DNA from: Rhodospirillales bacterium
Lineage (GTDB): Bacteria; Pseudomonadota; Gammaproteobacteria; Nevskiales; Nevskiaceae
DNA length: 45,372 nucleotides
Assembly: GCA_903970615.1 (NCBI GenBank)
Contig: CAJCJH010000045.1
Span: 1 to 45,372 of the forward strand
Reading direction: 5' to 3'
Positions 1 through 7,993 of the stretch are shown piece by piece; the first letter of the stretch is position 1, and every line of letters begins with the position of its first letter. The notes beneath the pieces were generated by a model. It did no database searches. It had not been told where the DNA came from and worked only from the letters and a program-made list of their open reading frames with translations. A program made the position numbers and the translations under genes.

Positions 1-514
1 CATCTTCCAGTACGCGAGCCGTTTGTGCTGCGCGGAACGCCTCCAGACGTTGTGCCAGCGCGGCGTCCTGCAAGGCAAGAATTGCGCACGCCAGCAAGCC
101 TGCATTGGCCGCTCCCGAAGTGCCGATCGCCAGCGTTGCGACCGGAACTCCCGCAGGCATTTGCACGATCGACAACAGCGAATCAAGACCATTCAGCGCT
201 TTCGATTGCACCGGAACGCCCAGCACCGGCAGCCGCGTTTTTGCGGCCACCATGCCGGGCAGATGCGCAGCACCGCCAGCACCGGCAATGATCACGCAGA
301 GACCGCGCTGAACAGCCTTGGACGCATAGTCAAACAGCAGGTCGGGTGTGCGATGCGCTGACACCACGCGGTTTTCGTAAGGCACGCCGAGTTCATCCAG
401 CTTGGCGGCGGCGTGCGCCATCGTTTCCCAATCCGAGCGTGAGCCCATGATGATACCGACGAGCGGAGTCGTCTTGCGCGATCGGGATTCGGCTGTGGGA
501 TGGGCTTTCTGCAC
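1..514 (-). CDS. purE: 5-(carboxyamino)imidazole ribonucleotide mutase PurE (3' end outside window)
   Basis: PurE moves the carboxylate of N5-CAIR to C4, giving CAIR, in cytosolic de novo purine synthesis. The reverse strand reads [14 protein letters not shown] near the N-terminus, then VVSAHRTPD and [14 protein letters not shown], the family's conserved nucleotide-binding and active-site segments with the SAHRTP histidine. It continues in frame to base 2, so the gene runs off the left edge. No ATG lies upstream of the MGSRSD methionine, and starting there would remove the first beta strand. GTG at 514 is therefore preferred; an in-frame TGA at 520-518 limits any further extension. purK would be expected downstream, outside the window. 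Family assignment is secure; the start is less so. Confidence 0.93.
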   Translation of the reverse strand, partial: MQKAHPTAESRSRKTTPLVGIIMGSRSDWETMAHAAAKLDELGVPYENRVVSAHRTPDLLFDYASKAVQRGLCVIIAGAGGAAHLPGMVAAKTRLPVLGVPVQSKALNGLDSLLSIVQMPAGVPVATLAIGTSGAANAGLLACAILALQDAALAQRLEAFRAAQTARVLED

Positions 515-696
515 TGCTCAGAACTTCGTCGGGTCGGAAAACGCCAGCGGAAAGCGGGTGATTATCTCATCGACGCCGAAAATAAGCACATTCTGCGAGA
601 TTATGGAATCACCGACGCGCGAGTGAACATTGGCGCGGCCGCGGAACTCGTTCGAGTTTTGAGCGCAATAAAACAAGCTCACGAACCTCGTCGCCA

Positions 697-1428
697 TCAA
701 GGCACCAGCAGATCGAACTCTGCCGAAAGCGTTGCCGAATAATGCAACTGACCAGCGGAAAAACCCATTTCGGTATTGCCGTCGGGCTCTTGAGCCAAGG
801 CCGCGACTTTCATCATCATCGGGCGCGGCGGCGACGGCGATTCGAAATCAACGCTGGCATTCAAGGTATGCACCGCGCCGAGTTTGACGTCCAGCGTATC
901 CGCCAGCACCTGCGCTTTCTCGCGCGCATCCGTCGCCGCCTTCGCCAGCGCTTGGCGTTGGTAATCCTCAGCCTTGGAGGATTCCAGCTGCGGATCGGAA
1001 ACACTATTGATGCCGGCATCGGTGGCACGCAGCAGGAAGTCGCCGATCTTGTCGAGATCGCGCACCACCACCTGCAGCCCGCGGCTGACGTGATAACCGA
1101 CAAATTTGCGGCCGTTCTTGCCGGAGTAATCGTATTCGGCGCGAATGCTCAAACCCGCGGTGGAAATATCTTCGTCCTTGGCACCCAGCGCATGCGCGCT
1201 GCCGAGATATTCACGCACGATGCGGTTGGCCTCGGTCTGCGCTGCACGCAGGTCCGGGCGAATCACTTCGACGCTCATCGCAAGCCGTGCGCGATCCGGC
1301 GTCGCCAGCACTTCGCCTCGACCATTGACGCTGACCGTGCGGCGATCCGGCGCGTTGTCCGCAATCGCAGCACCAATGCCGGTGCCGATGAAAATGAGCA
1401 GACCGCATCGAAGGAAAAATGCATTCAT
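697..1428 (-). CDS. SIMPL domain (DUF541) exported protein
   Basis: A 243-residue protein starting MNAFFLRCGLLIFIGTG, a signal peptide cleaved near residue 24 (AIADNA). The rest is one SIMPL/DUF541 domain: it opens with RTVSVNGRGEVLATPDRA and ends with a beta-rich segment and FDLLVP. SIMPL proteins are periplasmic or membrane-anchored and form oligomeric rings in some species, but their role is poorly defined; oxidative-stress links are reported for relatives. The frame is open 53 codons further upstream, but that part is low complexity and would bury the signal peptide, so 1428 is chosen. It lies upstream of purE on the same strand with a 182-bp gap, so co-transcription is possible but unproven. 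Confidence 0.85.
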   Translation of the reverse strand: MNAFFLRCGLLIFIGTGIGAAIADNAPDRRTVSVNGRGEVLATPDRARLAMSVEVIRPDLRAAQTEANRIVREYLGSAHALGAKDEDISTAGLSIRAEYDYSGKNGRKFVGYHVSRGLQVVVRDLDKIGDFLLRATDAGINSVSDPQLESSKAEDYQRQALAKAATDAREKAQVLADTLDVKLGAVHTLNASVDFESPSPPRPMMMKVAALAQEPDGNTEMGFSAGQLHYSATLSAEFDLLVP

Positions 1429-1639
1429 GGCAGGATCGTCGGGACGTTGTGGAAGCGGCATCCTGCAAGCATTCACCTCCGTCAGCAAGCCCAAGCCGCG
1501 CGCCGCCGCAGAGGTACAGCCCTGCAGCGACGGCGCCGCACGTTTAAGATCAGCAACCGGATGTATCGTTTCCGGATGAAACGTCATCCGACCTTATCCG
1601 ATCTTTAATCACGGCCCGAGCGCCCTTATCGTTCCCTCC

Positions 1640-2185
1640 ATGTACTCCGAACAAGTTGCCACGCTCACGCGCGATGTCGTGGGCACGCTGATTCCCGCCG
1701 GCACCAAGGTGGAACTGCCCGCAGGTGCCGAAGCGGTGATCACGCAAGCGCTTGGTGGCAGCTACACCGTGCAGGTGCAAGGCCATTTGTTCCGGCTCGA
1801 AGGCAAGGATGCCGACGCCATCGGGCGAGAGATCGATGCCGCGCCGGAACTCGCAGCGGATGCCAGCGAAGCCGAGGTCGAAGCGGCGGTATGGACGCAG
1901 CTGAAAACCTGCTACGACCCGGAAATTCCGATCAACATCGTCGACCTCGGCCTGATCTACGAATGCCGCCTCGAAGCTAACGCGGACAAACGCTGGAAAG
2001 CCCGCGTGAAAATGACCTTGACCGCGCCCGGCTGCGGCATGGGCGAAGTTCTGGTGGCGGACGTGAGGGACAAGGCGCTGCGCGTGCCCGGCGTCGGCGA
2101 AGCGGATGTCGAACTGGTTTTCGACCCGCCGTGGACGCGCGATATGATGAGCGAAGAAGCGCAGCTGCAAGCCGGTTTCATGTGA
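1640..2185 (+). CDS. sufT: Putative Fe-S cluster assembly protein SufT
   Basis: A 181-residue cytosolic protein. The N-terminal ~70 residues (TRDVVGTLIPAGTKVELPAG) form the beta-rich extension typical of long SufT. The C-terminal part is a DUF59/MIP18 domain with YDPEIPINIVDLGLIY at about 92-107 and a conserved cysteine in TAPGCGMG (C132). It ends near VELVFDPPWTRDMMS, the family's usual C-terminal signature. SufT works in maturation of Fe-S proteins, in some bacteria as an accessory to the SUF system. No other suf genes lie in the window, so it is separated from any SUF operon here. apaG follows after 13 bp on the same strand, suggesting co-transcription. Confidence 0.9.
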   Translation: MYSEQVATLTRDVVGTLIPAGTKVELPAGAEAVITQALGGSYTVQVQGHLFRLEGKDADAIGREIDAAPELAADASEAEVEAAVWTQLKTCYDPEIPINIVDLGLIYECRLEANADKRWKARVKMTLTAPGCGMGEVLVADVRDKALRVPGVGEADVELVFDPPWTRDMMSEEAQLQAGFM

Positions 2186-2198
2186 GCGCAAGGACTGC

Positions 2199-2582
2199 AT
2201 GAGCGAAACCGTCACCCGAGACGTCCGTATCAAAGTGCAGCCGCGCTATGTTGTCGAACAGAGCGATCCTGCGAATCAGCATTATTTATTCGCGTATCAC
2301 ATCAGCATCCGCAATCAGGGCAATGAGACTGTGCAGCTGATTTCGCGGCACTGGATCATCACCAACGGCGAAGGCCACACCGAGGAAGTGCGCGGCCCCG
2401 GCGTAGTCGGCTATCAGCCGACATTGAAACCCGGCGAGGAATTTCAGTACACCAGCGGCTGCCCGCTCACCACGCCGGTGGGAACGATGCACGGCAGCTT
2501 CCAGATGGTGACGGCCGAAGGCCAGAATTTCGACGCGATGATCGAACCGTTTCGACTGGCGATTCCGCGCGTTTTGAACTGA
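2199..2582 (+). CDS. apaG: ApaG domain protein (Co2+/Mg2+ efflux-associated)
   Basis: A 127-residue protein matching ApaG over its full length. Signatures are YLFAYHISIRNQGNETVQL, SRHWIITNGEGHTEEVRGPG and a central GYQPTLKPGEEFQYTSGCPL, ending in a short strand with FRLAIPRVLN. The fold is a fibronectin-III-like beta sandwich; the biochemical role is not settled, although mutants in enterobacteria affect Co2+ resistance. It often sits beside ksgA-apaH, but here its neighbour is sufT, 13 bp upstream. It converges on mutM with a 49-bp gap in which no clear terminator was seen. Confidence 0.95.
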   Translation: MSETVTRDVRIKVQPRYVVEQSDPANQHYLFAYHISIRNQGNETVQLISRHWIITNGEGHTEEVRGPGVVGYQPTLKPGEEFQYTSGCPLTTPVGTMHGSFQMVTAEGQNFDAMIEPFRLAIPRVLN

Positions 2583-2631
2583 AGCCGGCGACTGTTTCCT
2601 TGCAGCGCAGCGCTGGCTTAAGGTCGCCTGT

Positions 2632-3459
2632 TCAACGTTGGCACTCCGGGCAAAAAAAACTCGAACGCTGCCCGATGACGAGGCGGCGAATCGTCGCGCC
2701 GCAGACGCGGCAATCCGCGCCCTCGCGTCCATAGACCATCAAATCCTGCTGAAAATAGCCGGCCTCGCCTTTGGCGTTGGCGAAGTCCCGCAGCGTAGTA
2801 CCGCCGGCTTCGATGGCGATGCTCAGTACCTCCAATATCGCTTCAGCGAGTTTCAAATAACGTGCGCGGGTGACGCGACCCGCAGCCGTGCCGGGACGAA
2901 TGCCGGCGCGGAACAAGGCCTCGCTCGCATAAATGTTTCCGACGCCGACGACAACGCGGCCATCCATCACGAAATTCTTCACCGGCGCGCTGCGCCCGCG
3001 CGACATCAGGAATAGATACTCGCCGGAAAACTCCTCGCCGAACGGTTCCGGCCCCATGCCTTGAATCAACGGGTGCTCAGCCTGCGCTTGCGGCCACGGC
3101 AGCACGGCGCCGAAGCGGCGTGGATCGTGAAAGCGCAATCGCAGCATGTCGCCACGATCATCGGCCAGCTCGAAATCGACATGATCGTGTTTGCGCGGTG
3201 CAGCCGCATCGCTGACCACGAACAAACGCCCCGACATGCCGAGATGGATAATCAGCCGATCGCCGCCGAGATCGAAGATCAGATATTTGCCACGACGCGC
3301 CACCGCCTGGATGCGCTTGCCGCGCGCGTAGCTGGCAAAATCCGGCGGAATCGGCCAGCGCAGACGCGGCTCCCGCACGGTCACTGCGACGATGGTATGG
3401 TCCAATACCATCGTCGCCACGCCGCGACGGATGGTTTCAACTTCGGGCAGTTCGGGCAC
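2632..3459 (-). CDS. mutM: Bifunctional DNA-formamidopyrimidine glycosylase/AP lyase MutM
   Basis: MutM excises 8-oxoguanine and formamidopyrimidines and nicks the abasic site in base-excision repair. The 275-residue protein starts MPELPEVETIRRG, with the catalytic proline and glutamate at 2-3. The conserved lysine is in ARRGKYLIF (K58), followed by HLGMSGRL. The central helix-two-turn-helix region contains VGNIYASEALFRAGI. A C-terminal zinc finger has two CxxC pairs (CRVCG and CPEC). All catalytic elements are intact. Its start lies 4 bp after the stop of the DUF4340 gene, making it the last gene of the ABC-transporter operon above it. Confidence 0.97.
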   Translation of the reverse strand: MPELPEVETIRRGVATMVLDHTIVAVTVREPRLRWPIPPDFASYARGKRIQAVARRGKYLIFDLGGDRLIIHLGMSGRLFVVSDAAAPRKHDHVDFELADDRGDMLRLRFHDPRRFGAVLPWPQAQAEHPLIQGMGPEPFGEEFSGEYLFLMSRGRSAPVKNFVMDGRVVVGVGNIYASEALFRAGIRPGTAAGRVTRARYLKLAEAILEVLSIAIEAGGTTLRDFANAKGEAGYFQQDLMVYGREGADCRVCGATIRRLVIGQRSSFFCPECQR

Positions 3460-3463
3460 CGCG

Positions 3464-4402
3464 TCAGGGTGCCGGTTGCGTTCCGCTTTTGTCTACCGGC
3501 GTTGCGCCTGCAGCATCCGCCGCTTTATCGGCGCCCGGCAATGCCGGCAATTTCAACAGCTGATCGATCGCGGTTTTCGGCAGGTTGTAACGCAGCTGTA
3601 GATCGCTGCGCTCCAGCACCAGCTGCGGATCGCGCGCAGCAATCTGGAACGCCAGCGTGCTGCCGTCTTTCAGCGTGACCGTCGCCGTCTCGGGATTTTT
3701 AGCCGGCGTTTCCATCTTCGATACGCCCTGGTTCCAGATCGAACGGGCCTCGCGCCAGCCATCTGCGAATTTCTGCAGACGATCCGACGAAGCCGCGGTA
3801 TCGGCAGGCGATGAAGTCCAGCCAGGGCCAGTCGTCGCGCGCGTAACCACCAGACCGGGCACTTCGATCTTGGCGATCTCTGCGCCTTCCGGCAGCAGAC
3901 GCTTGGAAACCAGACCGGCATAACTGCCGTCGAGCGCGGTACCTTGCGGGTCGTCAATCAGCGCGATGTGGCCATCGGTTTTTACATAACGCTGATAGCG
4001 CAGCGGCTCGGTGCCGCCGAATTCCAGGGTCTGGCCATTCAAGGAGATTTGATACGCCGGAGGATCAAGCCCGAAATCCTTCAATTTCACCGCAGCCAGA
4101 TCGTCGATCGTCGAGCTTACTTTTGCGCTGGCCAGATCGGTTAACGACTTCACCTCGAACGGATCCGCCGCAATCGCAACCGGTGCGGTCAGCGACCAGG
4201 TACCGTTCTTCTTTTCGAGATCGACTTCCGGTTTATCGGGATGCCTGATCGCAATCTTGTCGACTGCATCGGGCGCGAGCGAGGTCAGCGGCTTCGACGC
4301 GGAGGCTGTATCCGCCGCCTTTTTCTGCGTCAGCAAAACGCCGCCAAGCATCAGCATTGCCAGCACGCCAAGGATCAGATTGAGCTGCTTGTGTTTCATC
4401 AT
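3464..4402 (-). CDS. DUF4340 domain-containing membrane-anchored protein
   Basis: A 312-residue protein with one N-terminal hydrophobic segment (about residues 8-25, LNLILGVLAMLMLGGVL) followed by a periplasmic part rich in beta strands. Repeated Asp/Leu-rich units such as SLAPDAVDKIAIRHPDKPEVDLEKK match DUF4340. Members usually sit beside GldG-like genes and are thought to be accessory parts of that ABC system; the exact function is unknown. Here it follows the GldG-like gene by 16 bp and precedes mutM by 4 bp. Two adjacent ATG codons (4402 and 4399) are possible starts; an upstream ATG in the same frame would add 31 Cys-rich residues overlapping the preceding gene and is less likely. Confidence 0.85.
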   Translation of the reverse strand: MMKHKQLNLILGVLAMLMLGGVLLTQKKAADTASASKPLTSLAPDAVDKIAIRHPDKPEVDLEKKNGTWSLTAPVAIAADPFEVKSLTDLASAKVSSTIDDLAAVKLKDFGLDPPAYQISLNGQTLEFGGTEPLRYQRYVKTDGHIALIDDPQGTALDGSYAGLVSKRLLPEGAEIAKIEVPGLVVTRATTGPGWTSSPADTAASSDRLQKFADGWREARSIWNQGVSKMETPAKNPETATVTLKDGSTLAFQIAARDPQLVLERSDLQLRYNLPKTAIDQLLKLPALPGADKAADAAGATPVDKSGTQPAP

Positions 4403-4418
4403 CGGTTCCCGACTGCGA

Positions 4419-5831
4419 TTACTTGCGCCGCCGCACCAGCCAGCGGGTGACGCCATAGCCGAGCAGCAGTGCGGGCAACACGAAGGTGTAGCCAAGGCCG
4501 ATCAGCCAGGTCGCCCAGCCGGGCAGGAACAGCTGCGAATCCGGCGCTTTCGGCACGTCGATATTCAGCTGCGCGTCGCGCGAGGCGAGCCATTGAATGA
4601 CGTTCAAGCCCAGCTGCTTGTTGCCCAGCGCCGGCAGATCGGCATCGCTGAGGAAATCGGAATCGCCAATCAGCACAACGCGCTGGGTACGCGTCGCTGC
4701 GGGCTTGGCGGCATCCGGCTTCGCCGCGGCGTCTGCCGAAGTTTCCGCAGCAGCCGGCGTCTTGATTTCGCGCGTCAACGTCAGGCCGAGCGTAAGCGGA
4801 CCAGGCTTGTCGCCGTCCTTTTCGTCGAACTTGATTTCGCCTTGCATCTTGCCGGTTTCGAGCCAGGCGTTTTCGTTCGTGGTCAACAGCGGCTGCACAT
4901 TCCAGCCGGCGGCTTTGGCGGCATCCTTGTTCCACTCCAGCGCGCGCGTCAGCGGATATGCGGTGATCTCGGTGAAGCCCTCGGTGACCGGATTCGGCGG
5001 ATAGTCGGTGGCCACATAAACGCCGGGGCTGCCGGTGCCGAGCGCCTGATAATCCGGGAAAACCGCAAAGCCGTTGAGCCAGGTGATGTCGAGCGTTTTC
5101 GCCAACGCATCCAGCCCGGTCGCTTGATCCGGATCGGTCAGCCACAGCAGATTGCCGCCGCCGGCCACCCAATCGTTGATGATCTTGATCTCGCCATCGA
5201 GCAGCTTCTGCGTCGGGCTGGCAATCACTAGCGCCGAAGCGTTGTCCGGAATTTTCGGCGTCTTCACCAGATTCAGCGGCTCGGCTTTCAGGCCCTTGTC
5301 CTTCAGCGCTGCGACGAACTGATCGAACGAAGTGTCCTTGCCATCCGCTTCCAGCGAGCGTTCGCCATGACCCTGCAGGAACACGATGAAATGCTCTTCG
5401 GAATCCGTCATCCGCTGCAGCGCAGCGGTGATCACCGGCTCGCTGAGCGAACGCAGATGCTCGCGCCGGCCCTGATATTCCAGCACCACTTCGCCCGGCT
5501 GCTGAACGTCATATTCCTTGACCTTGCCCGGCTCGCGCGAGGGATCGACGAACTCGACGCTCACATCGCTCTTGAAATGATGATAGCGATCGACCCATTG
5601 CTGCACGTCGGGTTTGGTTTCCGCGTTGGCGTAATCGAAGTCGACGAACTTGATCGGGCCGCTCAGCTGCTTGAGCAATTTCTGACTGCCGGCGGTGAGC
5701 GTATTGCGATGGTTCGCAGTCCAGTCGGCTTCGATCTTGTAATGCACCGAGAGCCAGCCGAGCAGGCCGATAACGATAGCGATCAGCAAGCCATTGACCA
5801 GCTGCTGCAACAACTTTTGTGATTTATTCAT
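4419..5831 (-). CDS. GldG-like ABC transporter auxiliary protein
   Basis: A 470-residue protein with an N-terminal transmembrane helix (LVNGLLIAIVIGLLGWLSVH, about 11-30), a long periplasmic domain, and a C-terminal transmembrane helix before VTRWLVRRRK. The periplasmic part contains VDFDYANAETKPDVQQWVD and FLQGHGERSLEADGKD, then NDWVAGGGNLLWLTDPD, which fits the ABC_transp_aux/GldG family. In Bacteroidetes GldG works with GldA and GldF in gliding motility, but proteobacterial relatives have no established function. An Ala-rich linker (ETSADAAAKPDAAKPAA) interrupts the domain. Chosen start is MNKSQKLLQ; 18 further upstream codons remain open but overlap the permease region. The neighbours support membership of a four-component ABC system. 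Confidence 0.86.
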   Translation of the reverse strand: MNKSQKLLQQLVNGLLIAIVIGLLGWLSVHYKIEADWTANHRNTLTAGSQKLLKQLSGPIKFVDFDYANAETKPDVQQWVDRYHHFKSDVSVEFVDPSREPGKVKEYDVQQPGEVVLEYQGRREHLRSLSEPVITAALQRMTDSEEHFIVFLQGHGERSLEADGKDTSFDQFVAALKDKGLKAEPLNLVKTPKIPDNASALVIASPTQKLLDGEIKIINDWVAGGGNLLWLTDPDQATGLDALAKTLDITWLNGFAVFPDYQALGTGSPGVYVATDYPPNPVTEGFTEITAYPLTRALEWNKDAAKAAGWNVQPLLTTNENAWLETGKMQGEIKFDEKDGDKPGPLTLGLTLTREIKTPAAAETSADAAAKPDAAKPAATRTQRVVLIGDSDFLSDADLPALGNKQLGLNVIQWLASRDAQLNIDVPKAPDSQLFLPGWATWLIGLGYTFVLPALLLGYGVTRWLVRRRK

Positions 5832-5850
5832 GGCGTTTGTCGTGCGCAGA

Positions 5851-6606
5851 TCAGTTGCGTTCCATGTCCAGCCGCAACACGGCAAGCCATAGGAAAAATG
5901 CGGTGAACAAAAGGTAATAGATGACGTCGGCGGAATTGAAAATACCGCGGCGCAGGCTCTCGAAATGGCCGATCAGCGAGAGGTACGAAAAAAACGCCGC
6001 GAACGGCACCGGCTGATTGCCGACAATCTGGATCAGCCACACCGCGAGCAGCAGGCCGAAGCCGCCGACTGCGGCGATAGTGGGTTCCTTGGTGAGTGTC
6101 GAAACGAATAGCCCGGCGGCGCCGAACGACATCATCATCAACAGTAAACCGAGCAGTCCGGCGGCGATACGGCCAACATCCAGATGCGTGCCGGACAGCA
6201 GCGTCAGCGGCATCAGCCCGAGCAAGGCGATGGTCGCCAGCATGAACGCAAACAGGCCGAAGAATTTGCCGAGCACGATTTCGATCAGCGAAGCCGGCGA
6301 AGACAGCAGCAAGGTCAGCGTTCCGCTTTTGCGCTCCTCGGAAAACATGCGCATCGTCAGCAGCGGCATCACCAGCAACAGGATGATGGTGGCAAAGCCG
6401 TAAAGGCCGCCGCCGATGTAATCCGCGACCCCCATAAACTGGCCGGACATCGACGCATTGCGAGCGTAGTCCACCAGCATGTTGATGAAGACGAAACCGA
6501 AGATAAGTTGCATCACCGCGAGCACCGCCCAGGCCAGCGGCGAGACGAAAATGCGGCGCGCTTCGGCGCTGGCGATGGTGCTGATGGTCGAAAACGGCGT
6601 GCTCAT
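5851..6606 (-). CDS. ABC transporter permease, GldF-like (ABC-2 type)
   Basis: A 251-residue integral membrane protein with about six hydrophobic segments, among them LAWAVLAVMQLIFGFVFIN, GFATIILLLVMPLLTM and VGGFGLLLAVWLIQIVG. The cytosolic motif RMFSEERKSGTLTLLLSSP is the coupling segment typical of ABC-2/GldF permeases. Its ATG overlaps the stop of the ATPase gene in an ATGA arrangement (6603-6606), implying translational coupling. The GldG-like gene follows 19 bp after its stop. The substrate is unknown; heme, drug or gliding functions cannot be told apart from sequence alone. Confidence 0.88.
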   Translation of the reverse strand: MSTPFSTISTIASAEARRIFVSPLAWAVLAVMQLIFGFVFINMLVDYARNASMSGQFMGVADYIGGGLYGFATIILLLVMPLLTMRMFSEERKSGTLTLLLSSPASLIEIVLGKFFGLFAFMLATIALLGLMPLTLLSGTHLDVGRIAAGLLGLLLMMMSFGAAGLFVSTLTKEPTIAAVGGFGLLLAVWLIQIVGNQPVPFAAFFSYLSLIGHFESLRRGIFNSADVIYYLLFTAFFLWLAVLRLDMERN

Positions 6607-7565
6607 GCGGCTTCCTTCAATGATTTTTCTGGCGATTCATGTACGGTGATTTCGCCGGAGGTGAGTTCGACGAACACTTCTTCCAGCGTCTTGCCTTCTG
6701 CGCGCAACTCGAATAAACCCCAATGATTGCTGGCAGCGGCGTCGGCCAGTACTTCGCGCGGATCGGCATCGGCAGCGACGCTCAGCCGCAAGAGTCCACT
6801 CGGCAGCGCCTGCACCTGGGTGACGCCGGCGATGTTTTTCAGCGCCGCTGCATCCGGTGCGCGCTTCAGGCCGAGAATGATGCTGCTGATCCGAGGCGTC
6901 TGATCCACCGCCTCGTTGTAAACCGCGCGACCTTTGTTGATGATCATCACGCGGCCGCAAACTGCCTGGATTTCCGGCAGGATGTGGCTCGATAAAATCA
7001 CGCTGTGCTGCTGCCCGAGCGTGGCGATCAGCGCGCGGATTTCGCGGATCTGGTTGGGATCAAGACCGACCGTGGGTTCATCCAGAATCACCACATTGGG
7101 CTGATGGATGATGGCCTGCGCGATGCCGACGCGCTGCTGATAACCCTTCGACAGATTGCCGATCAAACGCTCGGCGACATCGCTCAAACCGCAGGATTCT
7201 TTCGCGCGCTTCACCGCCGCGAAACGCTCGATCGCCGGCACGCCATGCAGGCCGGCGGCGTAGCGCAGGTATTCGTTGACGGTGAGTTCCGGATACACCG
7301 GCGGCTGCTCGGGCAGATAACCCAGATGCGCTTTCGCCGCTTTCGGATCTTCGGCGATATCGATGCCGTTGATCCGTACGCTGCCGCTGCTCGGTGCGAG
7401 GCAGCCCGCCAGCATTTTCAGCGTGGTCGATTTGCCGGCGCCGTTGGGACCGAGCAGGCCAAGAATTTCACCTTTGCGCAAAGTCAGATTGAGGCCGCCG
7501 ACGGCGGTGTTTGCGCCGTAGCGCCGTGACAGATCGCGCGCTTCGATCAGGGTTACGTTATCCAT
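6603..7565 (-). CDS. ABC transporter ATP-binding protein, GldA-like
   Basis: A 320-residue ATPase with Walker A GLLGPNGAGKSTT at about 35-47, Q-loop region GYLPEQPPVYPELTV, signature LSKGYQQRVGIAQA, Walker B VVILDEPTVGLDPNQ and switch histidine in VILSSHILPE. It ends in a ~100-residue C-terminal extension (LSVAADADPREVLADAAASN) as in GldA and other ABC-2 partners. It powers the permease encoded immediately downstream. Start ATG at 7565 gives MDNVTLIEARDLSRRYG. It is the first gene of the operon; the intergenic region upstream holds a 30-bp-inverted-repeat element, so its promoter must lie within 7566-7720 or beyond that element. Confidence 0.93.
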   Translation of the reverse strand: MDNVTLIEARDLSRRYGANTAVGGLNLTLRKGEILGLLGPNGAGKSTTLKMLAGCLAPSSGSVRINGIDIAEDPKAAKAHLGYLPEQPPVYPELTVNEYLRYAAGLHGVPAIERFAAVKRAKESCGLSDVAERLIGNLSKGYQQRVGIAQAIIHQPNVVILDEPTVGLDPNQIREIRALIATLGQQHSVILSSHILPEIQAVCGRVMIINKGRAVYNEAVDQTPRISSIILGLKRAPDAAALKNIAGVTQVQALPSGLLRLSVAADADPREVLADAAASNHWGLFELRAEGKTLEEVFVELTSGEITVHESPEKSLKEAA

Positions 7566-7717
7566 TTTAAGTTGAGCCGACCCGATGGTTTAAGTTTTGA
7601 GGAGAACCAGCGCACTTGGACTCAATCTTCAAACGCGAGTTCCGCGCGGCGCGATTTCGCGGCTAGTCTACGGATGAGCGTTGTGCCCGAAAGTAAGCTT
7701 GCTGTGAGCTTGGGTGT

Positions 7718-7993
7718 GGCCTGTTAACCCCGACTTTAATCGCTGCGGCGGAGATCATTTTTGATGGATGCAATGAGAGAAAAGCGGCGATGTTGGTTCC
7801 ATCGGCGCGATGAACCAAGCCGCAGCGGGCATCCAACTCACTATTGGGGGTTCCCGCCCCGAAGGGTTGCCGCCAAAAGCGCCCCCGCGGCGTTGCACCC
7901 CTTGCGAATAGAACGACTATTCGCGGCGGCGGGCGCCTTGCCGGGCACGCTTTTGACTCGCAACGCAGCAATCAAAGTAAGGGTTAACAGGCC
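7718..7993. mobile_element. MITE-like non-autonomous element with 30-bp imperfect terminal inverted repeats
   Basis: The left end (7718-7747, beginning GGCCTGTTAACC) and right end (7964-7993, ending GGTTAACAGGCC) are inverted copies matching at 26 of 30 positions. The 276-bp interior has no credible gene; ORFs on both strands end in similar AAIKV.VNRP peptides only because the repeat is translated. Inside is a perfect 8-bp hairpin at 7904-7924 (GCGAATAG / CTATTCGC, 5-nt loop). No target-site duplication was visible. The right end abuts the stop codon of the acyltransferase (7996-7994). It could be a MITE or a dispersed palindromic repeat; the bases between 7566 and 7717 show nothing else recognisable. 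Confidence 0.55.

Noticed and set aside
518-700. 60-residue minus-strand ORF directly upstream of purE in the same frame
   Set aside because: It is separated from purE by a TGA and has no recognisable domain or ribosome-binding site; most likely leader sequence.
742-1608. 288-residue plus-strand ORF over the SIMPL gene
   Set aside because: The minus strand carries a signal peptide and a SIMPL domain; this frame is a basic His/Arg-rich shadow.
4257-5231. 324-residue plus-strand ORF over the GldG-like and DUF4340 genes
   Set aside because: It crosses two genes with clear families and shows no domain itself.
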